64,000 bases of DNA from Salinicola halimionae (lineage in GTDB: Bacteria > Pseudomonadota > Gammaproteobacteria > Pseudomonadales > Halomonadaceae): positions 591,166-655,165 of the forward strand of contig NZ_PZJQ01000004.1 of assembly GCF_003206065.1 (NCBI RefSeq), written 5' to 3'. A program made the position numbers and the translations under genes. Below are positions 38,043-46,056 of this stretch, one piece after another. The notes under the pieces were generated by a model. That model was not told the origin of the DNA. It did no database searches and saw only the letters and a program-made list of their open reading frames with translations. Numbering within the stretch: the stretch's first letter is position 1; each line of letters opens with the position of its first letter.

Positions 38043-38075
38043 CCGATGACTTGGAGTGCACTACGTGCCCTATTG

Positions 38076-39566
38076 TTAACGCGAGATCTGCTTATATTCA
38101 CCCGCATCGCTGGTCGCGCGGCTCACCACCAGGATGGCAATGAAGGAAGCGATGAAGCCGGGAATGATCTCGTAGACGCCTGGGCCGCCCATGAACGCAT
38201 CACTCCAGCCCAGCGAGATCCAGACGATTACGGTGAGGGCACCCACCACCATACCCGCGATGGCGCCTGTGCCGTTCGTGCGCGACCACATCAGTGACAA
38301 GATGATCAACGGGCCGAATGCCGCTCCAAAGCCTGCCCACGCGTTACTGACCAGCCCTAGTACCTGAGAGTTCGGGTCAGAGGCAATGACGGCTGCCACC
38401 AGACCCACCAGTACGACGCTGATCCGGCCGACGCCGACGGTCTCCTTCTCTGAGGCTTCCTTGCGCAGGAACAGGCGGTAGAAGTCCTCGGTCAGGGATG
38501 AAGATGCCACCAGCAGCTGACTGGAAATGGTGCTCATGATCGCTGCAAGCAGTGCCGCGTAGAGGAAGCCGGTAATCAACGGGTGGAACAGCAGGTTCGC
38601 CAAGATGATGAAGATCGTTTCCGGATCCTGGACATCCAGACCATTGCGGATCGCATAGGCTCGGCCAAATATGCCCAGGGAGATCGCACCGATCAGAGAG
38701 ATGAGCATCCAGCTCATGCCGATGTTACGGGCGACAGGCACATCCTTGAGAGATCGAATGGCCATGAAGCGCACGATGATGTGCGGTTGCCCGAAATAAC
38801 CCAGGCCCCAGGTCACTGCGGATAGCCAACCGATGAAGGTCAATCCATCCGTCCACGATAGCAGCGTGGGATCGACCTCATTCAGGGTCTGTGAGGCTTG
38901 TGAGAAACCGCCACCCCCTTCGCCGAAGATAACGACTGCCGGCATGATCACTAAGGCCAGCATCATGATGCAGCCTTGCACGAAGTCAGTCATGCTCACG
39001 GCCAGGAAGCCGCCGACAACGGTATAGGCGAGTACCACGCCGAGTGTGATGACGACGCCCGCCGCGTAGTCGCTCAGGCCACCGATGTTGATGACGCCGG
39101 AAAACGCGCTCTCGAACAACTTGCCGCCGGCGACCAGACCCGATGCCGTGTAGATCGCGAAGAAGATCACGATGACGATAGCGGATACCGTCCTCAGCGA
39201 CATGGCCCGAGTCGGGAATCGGTTTGCCAGGAAGGCGGGAATGGTGATCGCATTGCCATAGTGAACCGTCTGTTCGCGAAGGCGCGGTGCGACGAGTACC
39301 CAGTTGAAGAATGCCCCCACGAACAGGCCGATACCGATCCAGGCCGAACCCAGGCCGGATACGAACATCGCCCCGGGTAGACCCAGCAGCAACCAGCCGC
39401 TCATGTCCGAAGCGCCTGCCGATAACGCTGCCACCTGGGGACTGAGAGTCCTGCCACCCAGCATGTAATCTTCTGAGGTGGACGTGGATGTGCGCATGGC
39501 ATAAAGGCCGATGGCGATCATGAGCGCAAAGTAGGCAAAAAGGCTGATCCAAACACCGATAGCCAT
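38076..39566 (-). CDS. putP: sodium/proline symporter PutP
   Basis: PutP imports L-proline with Na+, feeding catabolism and, in halophiles, osmoprotection. The 496-residue protein of the SSS family has about 13 transmembrane helices. Family residues are visible: SEDYMLGGRTLSP and the sodium-site region ALSAGASDMSGWLLLGLPG near residues 48-66, then YTVVGGFLAVSMTDFVQG. AGGAGA precedes the ATG. It is the last gene of the putA-small gene-putP group, and a hairpin terminator follows. Confidence 0.95.
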   Translation of the reverse strand: MAIGVWISLFAYFALMIAIGLYAMRTSTSTSEDYMLGGRTLSPQVAALSAGASDMSGWLLLGLPGAMFVSGLGSAWIGIGLFVGAFFNWVLVAPRLREQTVHYGNAITIPAFLANRFPTRAMSLRTVSAIVIVIFFAIYTASGLVAGGKLFESAFSGVINIGGLSDYAAGVVITLGVVLAYTVVGGFLAVSMTDFVQGCIMMLALVIMPAVVIFGEGGGGFSQASQTLNEVDPTLLSWTDGLTFIGWLSAVTWGLGYFGQPHIIVRFMAIRSLKDVPVARNIGMSWMLISLIGAISLGIFGRAYAIRNGLDVQDPETIFIILANLLFHPLITGFLYAALLAAIMSTISSQLLVASSSLTEDFYRLFLRKEASEKETVGVGRISVVLVGLVAAVIASDPNSQVLGLVSNAWAGFGAAFGPLIILSLMWSRTNGTGAIAGMVVGALTVIVWISLGWSDAFMGGPGVYEIIPGFIASFIAILVVSRATSDAGEYKQISR

Positions 39567-39584
39567 ATTGGAGTCTCCTGTTTC

Positions 39585-39707
39585 TTAGTTATTAGGCCGG
39601 AGGTAGCTCCGACGAGCTTTACGCACGCGAACCTGAGCGTTGGCGACGAGCACCCCGCTCGGGAGGAGTACGAAGGGGAGGCCCATGTCGGCATTGTTGT
39701 TAACCAT
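39585..39707 (-). CDS. 40-residue small protein between putA and putP
   Basis: A short open frame of 40 codons, beginning MVNNNADMGLPFVLLPSG and ending RRSYLRPNN. GGGGAG lies 7 bases before the ATG, which is well placed. It fills most of the 186-base gap between putA and putP and ends 18 bases before the putP start, so it could be a small protein or a leader peptide coupling putP expression. The middle (PFVLLPSGVLVANA) is mildly hydrophobic and the end is basic. I recognise no family. Confidence 0.5.
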   Translation of the reverse strand: MVNNNADMGLPFVLLPSGVLVANAQVRVRKARRSYLRPNN

Positions 39708-39752
39708 TGTGGGCTCCCCGTGATCTGCAGTCGTCGATAATGCGTCGTGAAC

Positions 39753-42700
39753 TCAGTCACCCATAGCGAGCAGTGAAGCGTTGCCACCCAAGGCCGCCGT
39801 ATTGATGGTGCGCGTTTTTTCGGTGGCGAAGCGTAACAGATAATGTGGCCCGCCCGCCTTCGGGCCCGTCCCCGAGAAGCCCTGGCCACCGAAAGGCTGT
39901 ACGCCGACGACCGCGCCGATGATGTCGCGATTGACGTAGACGTTACCGACCCGGATGCGACTGGCCACATGATTGGTGAAGTTCTCATTACGGCTATGCA
40001 CGCCGAACGTCAGCCCGTAGCCCTTACCGTTGATGGCGTCGATGACGGTTTCGAGCTGGTCGGCACGATAGCGAACGATATGCAGCAGCGGCCCGAACTG
40101 TTCGGCTTCCATTGATTCGATGCCGTCGATACTGAAGGCCATCGGGGCGACGAAGGTGCCGTTCTCGGTCAGAGTGGGATCGAGCTTGGCCTCGGCGATC
40201 AATCGGCCTTCCGCCTTCATCGTTTCGACGTGTCTAAGCAGACCTTCACGAGCTTCTTCGTCGATGACCGGGCCGACATCGGTGCCCAGGTCGCTCGGGT
40301 CGCCAATTCGCAGTTCGTCCATCGCCCCACGCAGGATCTCGATCACGCGGTCGGCGATATCTTCCTGCAGATAGAGGACACGAAGGGCGGAACAGCGCTG
40401 CCCGGCACTCTGGAACGCGGAGTGAACGACGTCGGCCACGACCTGCTCGGGGAGGGCGGTGGAGTCGACGATCATCGCGTTCATGCCGCCGGTTTCGGCA
40501 ATGAGTGTCGGTAGTGCCGCGTTCTCTCTGGCTGCCAGTGCCCGATTGATGATCTGCGCGGTGGCAGTCGATCCGGTAAAGACCACGCCGGTGATGCGTG
40601 GGTCGCTGCTCAGTACGCTGCCCACCGTGGGGCCATCGCCGGGCAGCAGCTGCACCACGTCCCGCGGCATGCCGGCTTCATACAGCAGCTCGATCACCCG
40701 GTTGGCGACCAGCGAAGTCTGCTCGGCGGGCTTGGCGAGTACGGTATTTCCGGCCACCGCCGCCGCCACTAGCTGACCCGTAAAAATGGCGACCGGGAAG
40801 TTCCAGGGGCTGATGGCGGCGAAGACGCCTTTGCCGCTCATCATCAGCTCGTTGGACTCGCCGGTGGGTCCGGGCAGGGCGATAGGTTCGGCGAAGAGCT
40901 CGCGAGCGCGAGCCGCATAGTAGCGGCAGAAGTCCACGGCCTCGCGGATTTCGTCGACGCCATCGGTGAGCAACTTGCCGCCTTCTCGTGAACATAGGGC
41001 CATCAGTTCAGCGAGATGCGTTTCCATCAGGTCGGCATGACGCTCGAGAATGGCCGCACGCTCTTCGACCGGGGTTTCGCTCCAGCGTGGAAATGCCTGC
41101 CAGGCAATGTCGACCGCCTGTTCGGCCTGCTCGTGTGTCGCCCATTGCACGCTGCCAACGGAATGACGACGGTCGAAGGGACTGGTGACGCGTTGACGCT
41201 GACTGTCGTCGTCGGCGACATCGATACCTAGCAGCGGCTTGGCGTGATATTCCCGTTCCATGAATGCTGCCATGCGATCGATCAGCGGCTGATATTCACT
41301 GTTGATGTTCAAATTGACGCCCTTGGAGTTCTTGCGTGCCGCACCGTAGAGGTCTTTCGGCAACGGAATTTTGGTATTGGCAAAGGTTGGGTAGGGCTTG
41401 AGGGTCGCGATCGGGTGAACACATAGGGATTCGACCGGCACGCGCGGGTCGACCAACTGATGGACGAACGACGAGTTGGCGCCGTTTTCCAGTAGCCGAC
41501 GGACCAGGTAGGGCAGCAGATCCTTGTGCGCGCCCACGGGGGCGTAGATGCGGCAGTAAGTGCCCTGCGGTGCGCGCTTCAGTGCCGCGTCGTAAAGCGC
41601 CTCACCCATGCCGTGAAGGCGCTGGAATTCGAACGCACGGTCGGCATCGTTGGCCAGTTCGAGGATATTGGTGATGGTATGCGCATTATGGGTCGCGAAT
41701 TGGGGGAAGATGCGGCCGCGGGTGTTTTCGGAGAGCAGGAACTGGGCGCAGGCGAGATAAGCGACATCGGTGCACGCCTTGCGGGTATAGACCGGATAGC
41801 CGTCGATCCCGAGTTTCTGCGATTCCTTGATCTCGGTGTCCCAGTAGGCGCCCTTGACCAGACGCAGCGGAATTTCGTCGCCCTGCTGATCGGCCAGTCG
41901 ATTGATGTAATGAAGCACTGGCAGGGCGCGTTTGGCATAGGCCTGGATCACCAGGCCGAAGTGGCCCCAGCCGCGGCAGGCATCGCTCTCGAAAACGGCA
42001 CGAAAGACTTCGAGCGAAAGCTCGAGGCGGTCCACTTCCTCGGCGTCGATGGTCAGCGCGACATGACGTTCACGGGCCAGTTCGACGAGCTGCTTGACGG
42101 TGCCGACCAGTTCTTCGAGAACCTGGGTGCGGCGGCCGAATTCGTAGCGCGGATGCAGTGCCGATAGCTTGATCGACACTGATGGCGCTGGCGTTTTGGC
42201 ATCGAGTTTGACGCTGGTTTCACCCACTTGGCGAATCGCCGAGGCGTAGTCATCGAAGTAGCGCTGCGCATCCTGGCGCGTGCGGGCAGCTTCGCCCAGC
42301 ATGTCGTAGGAGTAGGTGTAGCCTTTATTGAACAGCGGTTTGGAGCGCTTGAGCGCCTCGTCGATCGTGCGCCCCAGCACGAACTGCTGGCCCATGACCT
42401 TCATCGCCTGGTACATCGCACTGCGAATGACCGGCTCGCCCATGCGATTGACCATCTTGTTGATGAAGTTGGCCGGCTTGCCTTCGCGGGGCTTGTCCAT
42501 CTGAATCACGTTGCCGGTCATCAGTAGGCCCCAGGTCGAGGCATTGACGAACCAGGATTCACTTTGCCCCAGATAACGTTTCCAGTCGGCGACGCCCAGC
42601 TTGTCTTCGATCAACGCGTCGGCGGTCGTCTTGTCGGGAATTCGCAGCAGTGCCTCGGCCAGACACATCAGCAATACGCCTTCCTGGGTATCGAGGCTGT

Positions 42701-42941
42701 ACTGTTGAAGCAACTCATCGATGGAGTCGACAGCAGTGTCCATGGCGCGTACGTCGCGGACCAACTGTGCAGTATTGTCACCGATACGAGCGAAATCGGC
42801 CTCGCCGGCGCCTAACAGCGTACATAGCTCGGTGAGATAGGCATCTTCGTCGACGATGTAATGTTCGCTGATCCTCGCGAACAGGGTTTCCAGCGAGGTC
42901 TGCCAGGTGGCAGCGTCCAGCATTTGTTCGGCTTTCAGCAT
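39753..42941 (-). CDS. putA: bifunctional proline dehydrogenase / P5C dehydrogenase PutA
   Basis: PutA oxidises proline to glutamate in two steps, passing P5C between domains. The 1062-residue protein has a helical arm (1-125), a FAD-dependent proline dehydrogenase barrel (about 150-470, with LRLVKGAYWDTEIK) and an NAD-dependent aldehyde dehydrogenase (about 560-1045), with the catalytic Glu in IAETGGMNAM and the Cys in SAGQRCSALRV. It lacks the N-terminal ribbon-helix-helix DNA-binding domain of the 1300-residue E. coli type, so it should not repress its own gene. An AraC regulator gene lies next upstream. The 5' leader holds five 15-bp tandem repeats. Confidence 0.95.
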   Translation of the reverse strand: MLKAEQMLDAATWQTSLETLFARISEHYIVDEDAYLTELCTLLGAGEADFARIGDNTAQLVRDVRAMDTAVDSIDELLQQYSLDTQEGVLLMCLAEALLRIPDKTTADALIEDKLGVADWKRYLGQSESWFVNASTWGLLMTGNVIQMDKPREGKPANFINKMVNRMGEPVIRSAMYQAMKVMGQQFVLGRTIDEALKRSKPLFNKGYTYSYDMLGEAARTRQDAQRYFDDYASAIRQVGETSVKLDAKTPAPSVSIKLSALHPRYEFGRRTQVLEELVGTVKQLVELARERHVALTIDAEEVDRLELSLEVFRAVFESDACRGWGHFGLVIQAYAKRALPVLHYINRLADQQGDEIPLRLVKGAYWDTEIKESQKLGIDGYPVYTRKACTDVAYLACAQFLLSENTRGRIFPQFATHNAHTITNILELANDADRAFEFQRLHGMGEALYDAALKRAPQGTYCRIYAPVGAHKDLLPYLVRRLLENGANSSFVHQLVDPRVPVESLCVHPIATLKPYPTFANTKIPLPKDLYGAARKNSKGVNLNINSEYQPLIDRMAAFMEREYHAKPLLGIDVADDDSQRQRVTSPFDRRHSVGSVQWATHEQAEQAVDIAWQAFPRWSETPVEERAAILERHADLMETHLAELMALCSREGGKLLTDGVDEIREAVDFCRYYAARARELFAEPIALPGPTGESNELMMSGKGVFAAISPWNFPVAIFTGQLVAAAVAGNTVLAKPAEQTSLVANRVIELLYEAGMPRDVVQLLPGDGPTVGSVLSSDPRITGVVFTGSTATAQIINRALAARENAALPTLIAETGGMNAMIVDSTALPEQVVADVVHSAFQSAGQRCSALRVLYLQEDIADRVIEILRGAMDELRIGDPSDLGTDVGPVIDEEAREGLLRHVETMKAEGRLIAEAKLDPTLTENGTFVAPMAFSIDGIESMEAEQFGPLLHIVRYRADQLETVIDAINGKGYGLTFGVHSRNENFTNHVASRIRVGNVYVNRDIIGAVVGVQPFGGQGFSGTGPKAGGPHYLLRFATEKTRTINTAALGGNASLLAMGD

Positions 42942-42954
42942 TGTTGAGCCCCTT

Positions 42955-43029
42955 TAGCAGTATTGGACCAGGCAGTATTGAGCCAAGCACTATCGAACCA
43001 AGCCGTGTCGAACCAAGCCATATCGAACC
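42955..43029 (-). repeat. five 15-bp tandem repeats in the putA leader
   Basis: Five consecutive 15-base units; on the minus strand the consensus is GGTTCGATAYGGCTT. The three units farthest from putA are nearly identical, and the two next to the gene have drifted. They end about 13 bases before the putA start codon, so they would be in the untranslated leader. The unit length is a multiple of three, but no start codon opens a frame through them. Confidence 0.85.
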
Positions 43030-43214
43030 ATAGTGATCGACGTCAGCGCCGGCGGCCGCTCTCGAAACGCTGCAGTTTTGCCGACGCCAATGAAAAGAAG
43101 TAATAGCTGACTCTAGCGTGAAACAAGGCGCGGGTTCTTGCCAATTTTCCGGGGGATATTTGCTAAAAAGACCGGGTGAGCGCGCTAAAAGCTGGATAGG
43201 GGTATTGGAGACTG

Positions 43215-43235
43215 AACGCTCCTGTCTGGAGCGTT
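43215..43235 (-). terminator. weak hairpin after the AraC-family gene
   Basis: AACGCTCC and GGAGCGTT form an 8-bp stem with a 5-base loop, 10 bases after the stop codon. Only a poor U-run follows on the minus strand. Confidence 0.45.
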
Positions 43236-43244
43236 AACGCTTTG

Positions 43245-44015
43245 CTAGAGAGAGGGGCGACGCAGATGCGTGGGAGAATGGCCGTAGCGGCGTCGAAAGG
43301 CATTGCTCAAGGCGCTCTGGTTGGCGAAGCCGGTGCGTTCCGCGATATCGGCGAGCGGCATGTCGGTCAGGTTCGTCAGCTCGCGGGCCGTGTGCAGCCG
43401 CAACCGCATCACGAATTGATAGGGTGTGATTCCCGTTTGATCACGGAAGCGCTCGCTGAAATGAGCCTCGCTAAGACAGACGATATTGGCCAGGTCGGAC
43501 ACGCTAATACGTTGATCCAGCCGCTCGAGAACGAATTGCTCGAGGCGCTGAGTATCGAGCGGCCGGCTGGCTCGTTTGGTCAACGAAGGCGAACAGAGGG
43601 TTGCGCCGAGACGGGCGTGCAGGGAGCTAAGCAGCGTCGTGACCAATAGATCTCCCGGCGCATGACGGGTCTGCGCCATTTCCTGTATCAGAAACTGCAG
43701 ATAATGCTGCAACGATTCGTCGATCGAGAAGTAGCCCGGCCGATCGAAAAGGGCTCTCAGCTGGCGATGCATGCCCGTTAGCGAGGCCGCGTCGTCCGGG
43801 AGGTCGATGATCAGCTGACGGTTATCGCCGACTCCTTCGTAGTAGTGTTCGATATTGGCCGGTACCAGACAGCCGGAAAGCGGCGCCACGAGGCCACCTT
43901 GGCCGGCGATTTCGAACTCGGCGTAACCCGACAGCCCGATCACTATCTGATGGTGGTCGTGATGATGATGCTGAATCGCATTGTCGAGCGGGGCGAGCCG
44001 GATCGTATCCGTCAT
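43245..44015 (-). CDS. AraC-family transcriptional regulator (PruR-like)
   Basis: A 256-residue activator-type protein. The N-terminal cupin-like sensor domain starts with a His-rich stretch (HHHHDHHQ) and contains the CLVPANIEHYYEG block. The C-terminal double helix-turn-helix spans about 160-252, with ISVSDLANIVCLSEAHFSERF and PLADIAERTGFANQSALSNAFRR. It lies directly upstream of putA in the same direction. Pseudomonas PruR is an AraC-type activator of putA, and PutA here lacks its own repressor domain, so control of proline catabolism is a fair inference. ATG 44015 is my choice; GTG 44030 is also in frame. Confidence 0.82.
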   Translation of the reverse strand: MTDTIRLAPLDNAIQHHHHDHHQIVIGLSGYAEFEIAGQGGLVAPLSGCLVPANIEHYYEGVGDNRQLIIDLPDDAASLTGMHRQLRALFDRPGYFSIDESLQHYLQFLIQEMAQTRHAPGDLLVTTLLSSLHARLGATLCSPSLTKRASRPLDTQRLEQFVLERLDQRISVSDLANIVCLSEAHFSERFRDQTGITPYQFVMRLRLHTARELTNLTDMPLADIAERTGFANQSALSNAFRRRYGHSPTHLRRPSL

Positions 44016-44039
44016 GATATCCGCTGCCACTGAACCGGG

Positions 44040-44411
44040 TCAGGCACGATATTCACCTTCCTGAAGCGCCTGATGTGCCGCCAGGTGATCGCGCAGGGCA
44101 GCCAGCTCTTCGCGGCCGCTGCGGGAAAAGAGCGATCCTCCCTGAGCGGCCTGCCACGGTCGACCGTAGGTTTCCATCAGATGTTGACTTCGCCGGCGCA
44201 GGTTTTCCAGATAAGTGTCATGACGGATCGGATAGCCGATCAGCGTATGCCAGCGCGCTTCGCTGGCGCGGTTTTCCAGCACTGCGTCGAACAGATCGAG
44301 CAGATCTTGCGCCTGGGTGCGGTAGCGTGGCGTACGAGACAGCATGAGCGCTGTTACGGTTGCCAGGCTGATCAGCAGACAGATGGCGAAAACCAGAAGA
44401 AAGAGTGACAT
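44040..44411 (-). CDS. small membrane-anchored protein of unknown function
   Basis: A 123-residue protein with one N-terminal transmembrane helix (residues 3-24) and a soluble, charged, helical remainder (YRTQAQDLLDLFDAVL, then RRRSQHLMETYG). I recognise no family. It lies 24 bases before the AraC-family gene in the same direction, and 85 bases after the stop of the TctC-type gene. It is too small and has too few helices to be the TctB subunit of a tricarboxylate transporter. Confidence 0.6.
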   Translation of the reverse strand: MSLFLLVFAICLLISLATVTALMLSRTPRYRTQAQDLLDLFDAVLENRASEARWHTLIGYPIRHDTYLENLRRRSQHLMETYGRPWQAAQGGSLFSRSGREELAALRDHLAAHQALQEGEYRA

Positions 44412-44496
44412 CGCTAGGGCTCCCCGGCGCGCGGCAACCGACGCAGTCTACCATGTCGGCTGCCGTGGTCCTCAAGGAGGTCGAGAAAGGCGGTAT

Positions 44497-45516
44497 CTAG
44501 CGTGTCATGCCCAATTCGTCGCCGATTTCCTTGATCTCGATAATCTGCTGGGCGACGAATTGATTCAGTTCATCCCCGGACTTGTGAAATGGCAGAAGTC
44601 CGTTCTGGGTCATGGTCTGTTGCCATTGCGGGGTGTCGTAGAGTGTGTTCAGCGTCTTCGTCCACCACGCATAGCTCTGTTCGGAAGCACCAGCGGGGGT
44701 GTAGAAACCGCGCCAATTGGGCGCGACCACATCGATTCCCTGCTCCTTGGCCGTCGGAATATCGGCAAACTGGCCCGGCAGCCGTTCGTCGGAGAACACG
44801 GCCAGAATACGAAGATCACCGCTATCGACGAAACTCTTGGTTTCACTGATATCACCGGTGAAAGCGTCGATATGACCGCCCAGCAACTGGCTGATGGCAA
44901 CCGAGCCGGAATCGAAGGCGAGATACTTGATATCGCGAATGGACTCGACACCGGCTTTTCGTGCCGCCATCAGCACCTTGATGTGATCGAAGCCACCGGC
45001 CACATCGCCGCCCGAGAACGTTACGCTACCGGCATCGGCCTTGAGCGCATCGAGTAGTGCTTTCAGCGACTGATAGGGAGAGTCCTTGGCGACGGCGATT
45101 ACGCCGTAATCGGCTCCCAGTGTTGCCACCCAGCGTACCTGGTCGGCACTTCCGTCGGGATAGTTGCCTAATGCCAGTTGCGTGGTCGTGGCGGTCGATG
45201 CCGCGACAATCAAATCGTCATCCTGGGCACGCTTTGCCTGCACATGGCTGAAAGCCACGCCCCCGCTGGCGCCCGGAACGTTGATTGTCTGCATGGCGGC
45301 AGGAATCATCGACAGATCCTGCAGTGTTCTTGCCACCGAACGGCAGGTGAAATCCCAGCCACCGCCGGGCTGCGCGGGGGCAATGCAATCGACCTTGCCC
45401 TGTGGTGCGGCATGTGCGGGCGCTGCAAGGGTCAATGCCAGCAATGGCAGAGCTTGGCACATGCGCTTGAAAGGTCGGGCCAGAGAACAAAAATCGGAGG
45501 AGACGTTCATGGTCAT
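44497..45516 (-). CDS. TctC-family periplasmic solute receptor, orphan
   Basis: An extracytoplasmic binding protein of the tripartite tricarboxylate transporter (BUG) type, 339 residues with a signal peptide (cleavage about residue 37, AHA). It has the family pattern: IAPAQPGGGWDFTCR near the mature N-terminus, NVPGASGGVAFSHV and the PNWRGFYTPAG block. Ligands of such proteins are carboxylates. Neither tctA nor tctB is encoded beside it, so it must borrow a transporter or act in sensing. Two in-frame ATGs (45516, 45510) are possible; neither has a strong ribosome-binding site. Confidence 0.85.
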   Translation of the reverse strand: MTMNVSSDFCSLARPFKRMCQALPLLALTLAAPAHAAPQGKVDCIAPAQPGGGWDFTCRSVARTLQDLSMIPAAMQTINVPGASGGVAFSHVQAKRAQDDDLIVAASTATTTQLALGNYPDGSADQVRWVATLGADYGVIAVAKDSPYQSLKALLDALKADAGSVTFSGGDVAGGFDHIKVLMAARKAGVESIRDIKYLAFDSGSVAISQLLGGHIDAFTGDISETKSFVDSGDLRILAVFSDERLPGQFADIPTAKEQGIDVVAPNWRGFYTPAGASEQSYAWWTKTLNTLYDTPQWQQTMTQNGLLPFHKSGDELNQFVAQQIIEIKEIGDELGMTR

Positions 45517-46056
45517 GAATCCGTGCTGTGTCGTCAGCGAAGTATGATTTCAGCCAGGCATGGTCCGGCTGGACACGGCCCGCGAGGCATGATGTGAGGC
45601 CGCCGCTCCGCTCCGGTTTCAAATGAAGAGATGAGGTGGCGGCCGGGTGACAGTAGCGGATTGACCGCGAGTTCGCTATTGGCCTTTGGCCAGACCGGGT
45701 TAGGTCGTCGGCATGTGTATAGCTGAGCGATGGCGAGGCGGGAGAGGAGCGGATGAGCGCGGTACGTTTGTCTGCACGGCACCCATACAAAAAATCGCCG
45801 CGCAGGGCGCGGCGAGAACGATCATTACAGTAAGCTCGAGAAACCGCATAGCGACAGCGGTATTGAATCTCTTGCCTACTGAGAACGGTCATCGCTGAAA
45901 AAGTTCCTTGACGCAGACTCCCGGGGCTGCAAATAGCGTCAAATCGGTGGTATTCCCCTCTTGAAATGTCTCGGATTCCGTTGCAGTAGTTCCCATTTGT
46001 CGATAAGACCTGAATAATTGCGGTTCTGTGCAATTAGACCAAAGTTGGAGAGTGCT
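45517..46056. other. intergenic region between TctC-type and MFS genes
   Basis: A 540-base divergent gap. It contains a minus-strand intrinsic terminator at 45789-45815 with no known gene upstream of it. It also has a short minus-strand frame of 49 codons (45700-45849) that spans the terminator and has no ribosome-binding site. Promoters for the flanking genes should lie here but are not obvious to me. Confidence 0.6.
45789..45815 (-). terminator. orphan intrinsic terminator, possible sRNA 3' end or attenuator
   Basis: On the minus strand TCGCCGCGC and GCGCGGCGA form a perfect 9-bp stem with a 3-base loop, followed by a run of six U. The only minus-strand gene upstream of it is the XRE regulator more than 1.5 kb away, so it must end a transcript that starts within about 45820-46050, or attenuate the TctC-type gene 270 bases downstream. 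Confidence 0.7.

Larger units (their letters stand above)
42942..43244. other. putA upstream region
   Basis: A 303-base gap between putA and the AraC-family gene, both on the minus strand. It holds five tandem 15-bp repeats next to putA and, at the other end, the hairpin after the regulator gene. The putA promoter and the activator site should lie in the middle (about 43040-43200); I could not choose a -35/-10 pair with confidence. Confidence 0.6.

Noticed and set aside
42955..43029. Tandem repeats considered as a CRISPR array
   Set aside because: The 15-base units are directly adjacent with no unique spacers, and no cas genes are present.
45700..45849. A 49-codon minus-strand frame with a hydrophobic N-terminus in the TctC-MFS gap
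   Set aside because: No ribosome-binding site, and a strong intrinsic terminator lies inside it, so it would not be transcribed to its end.
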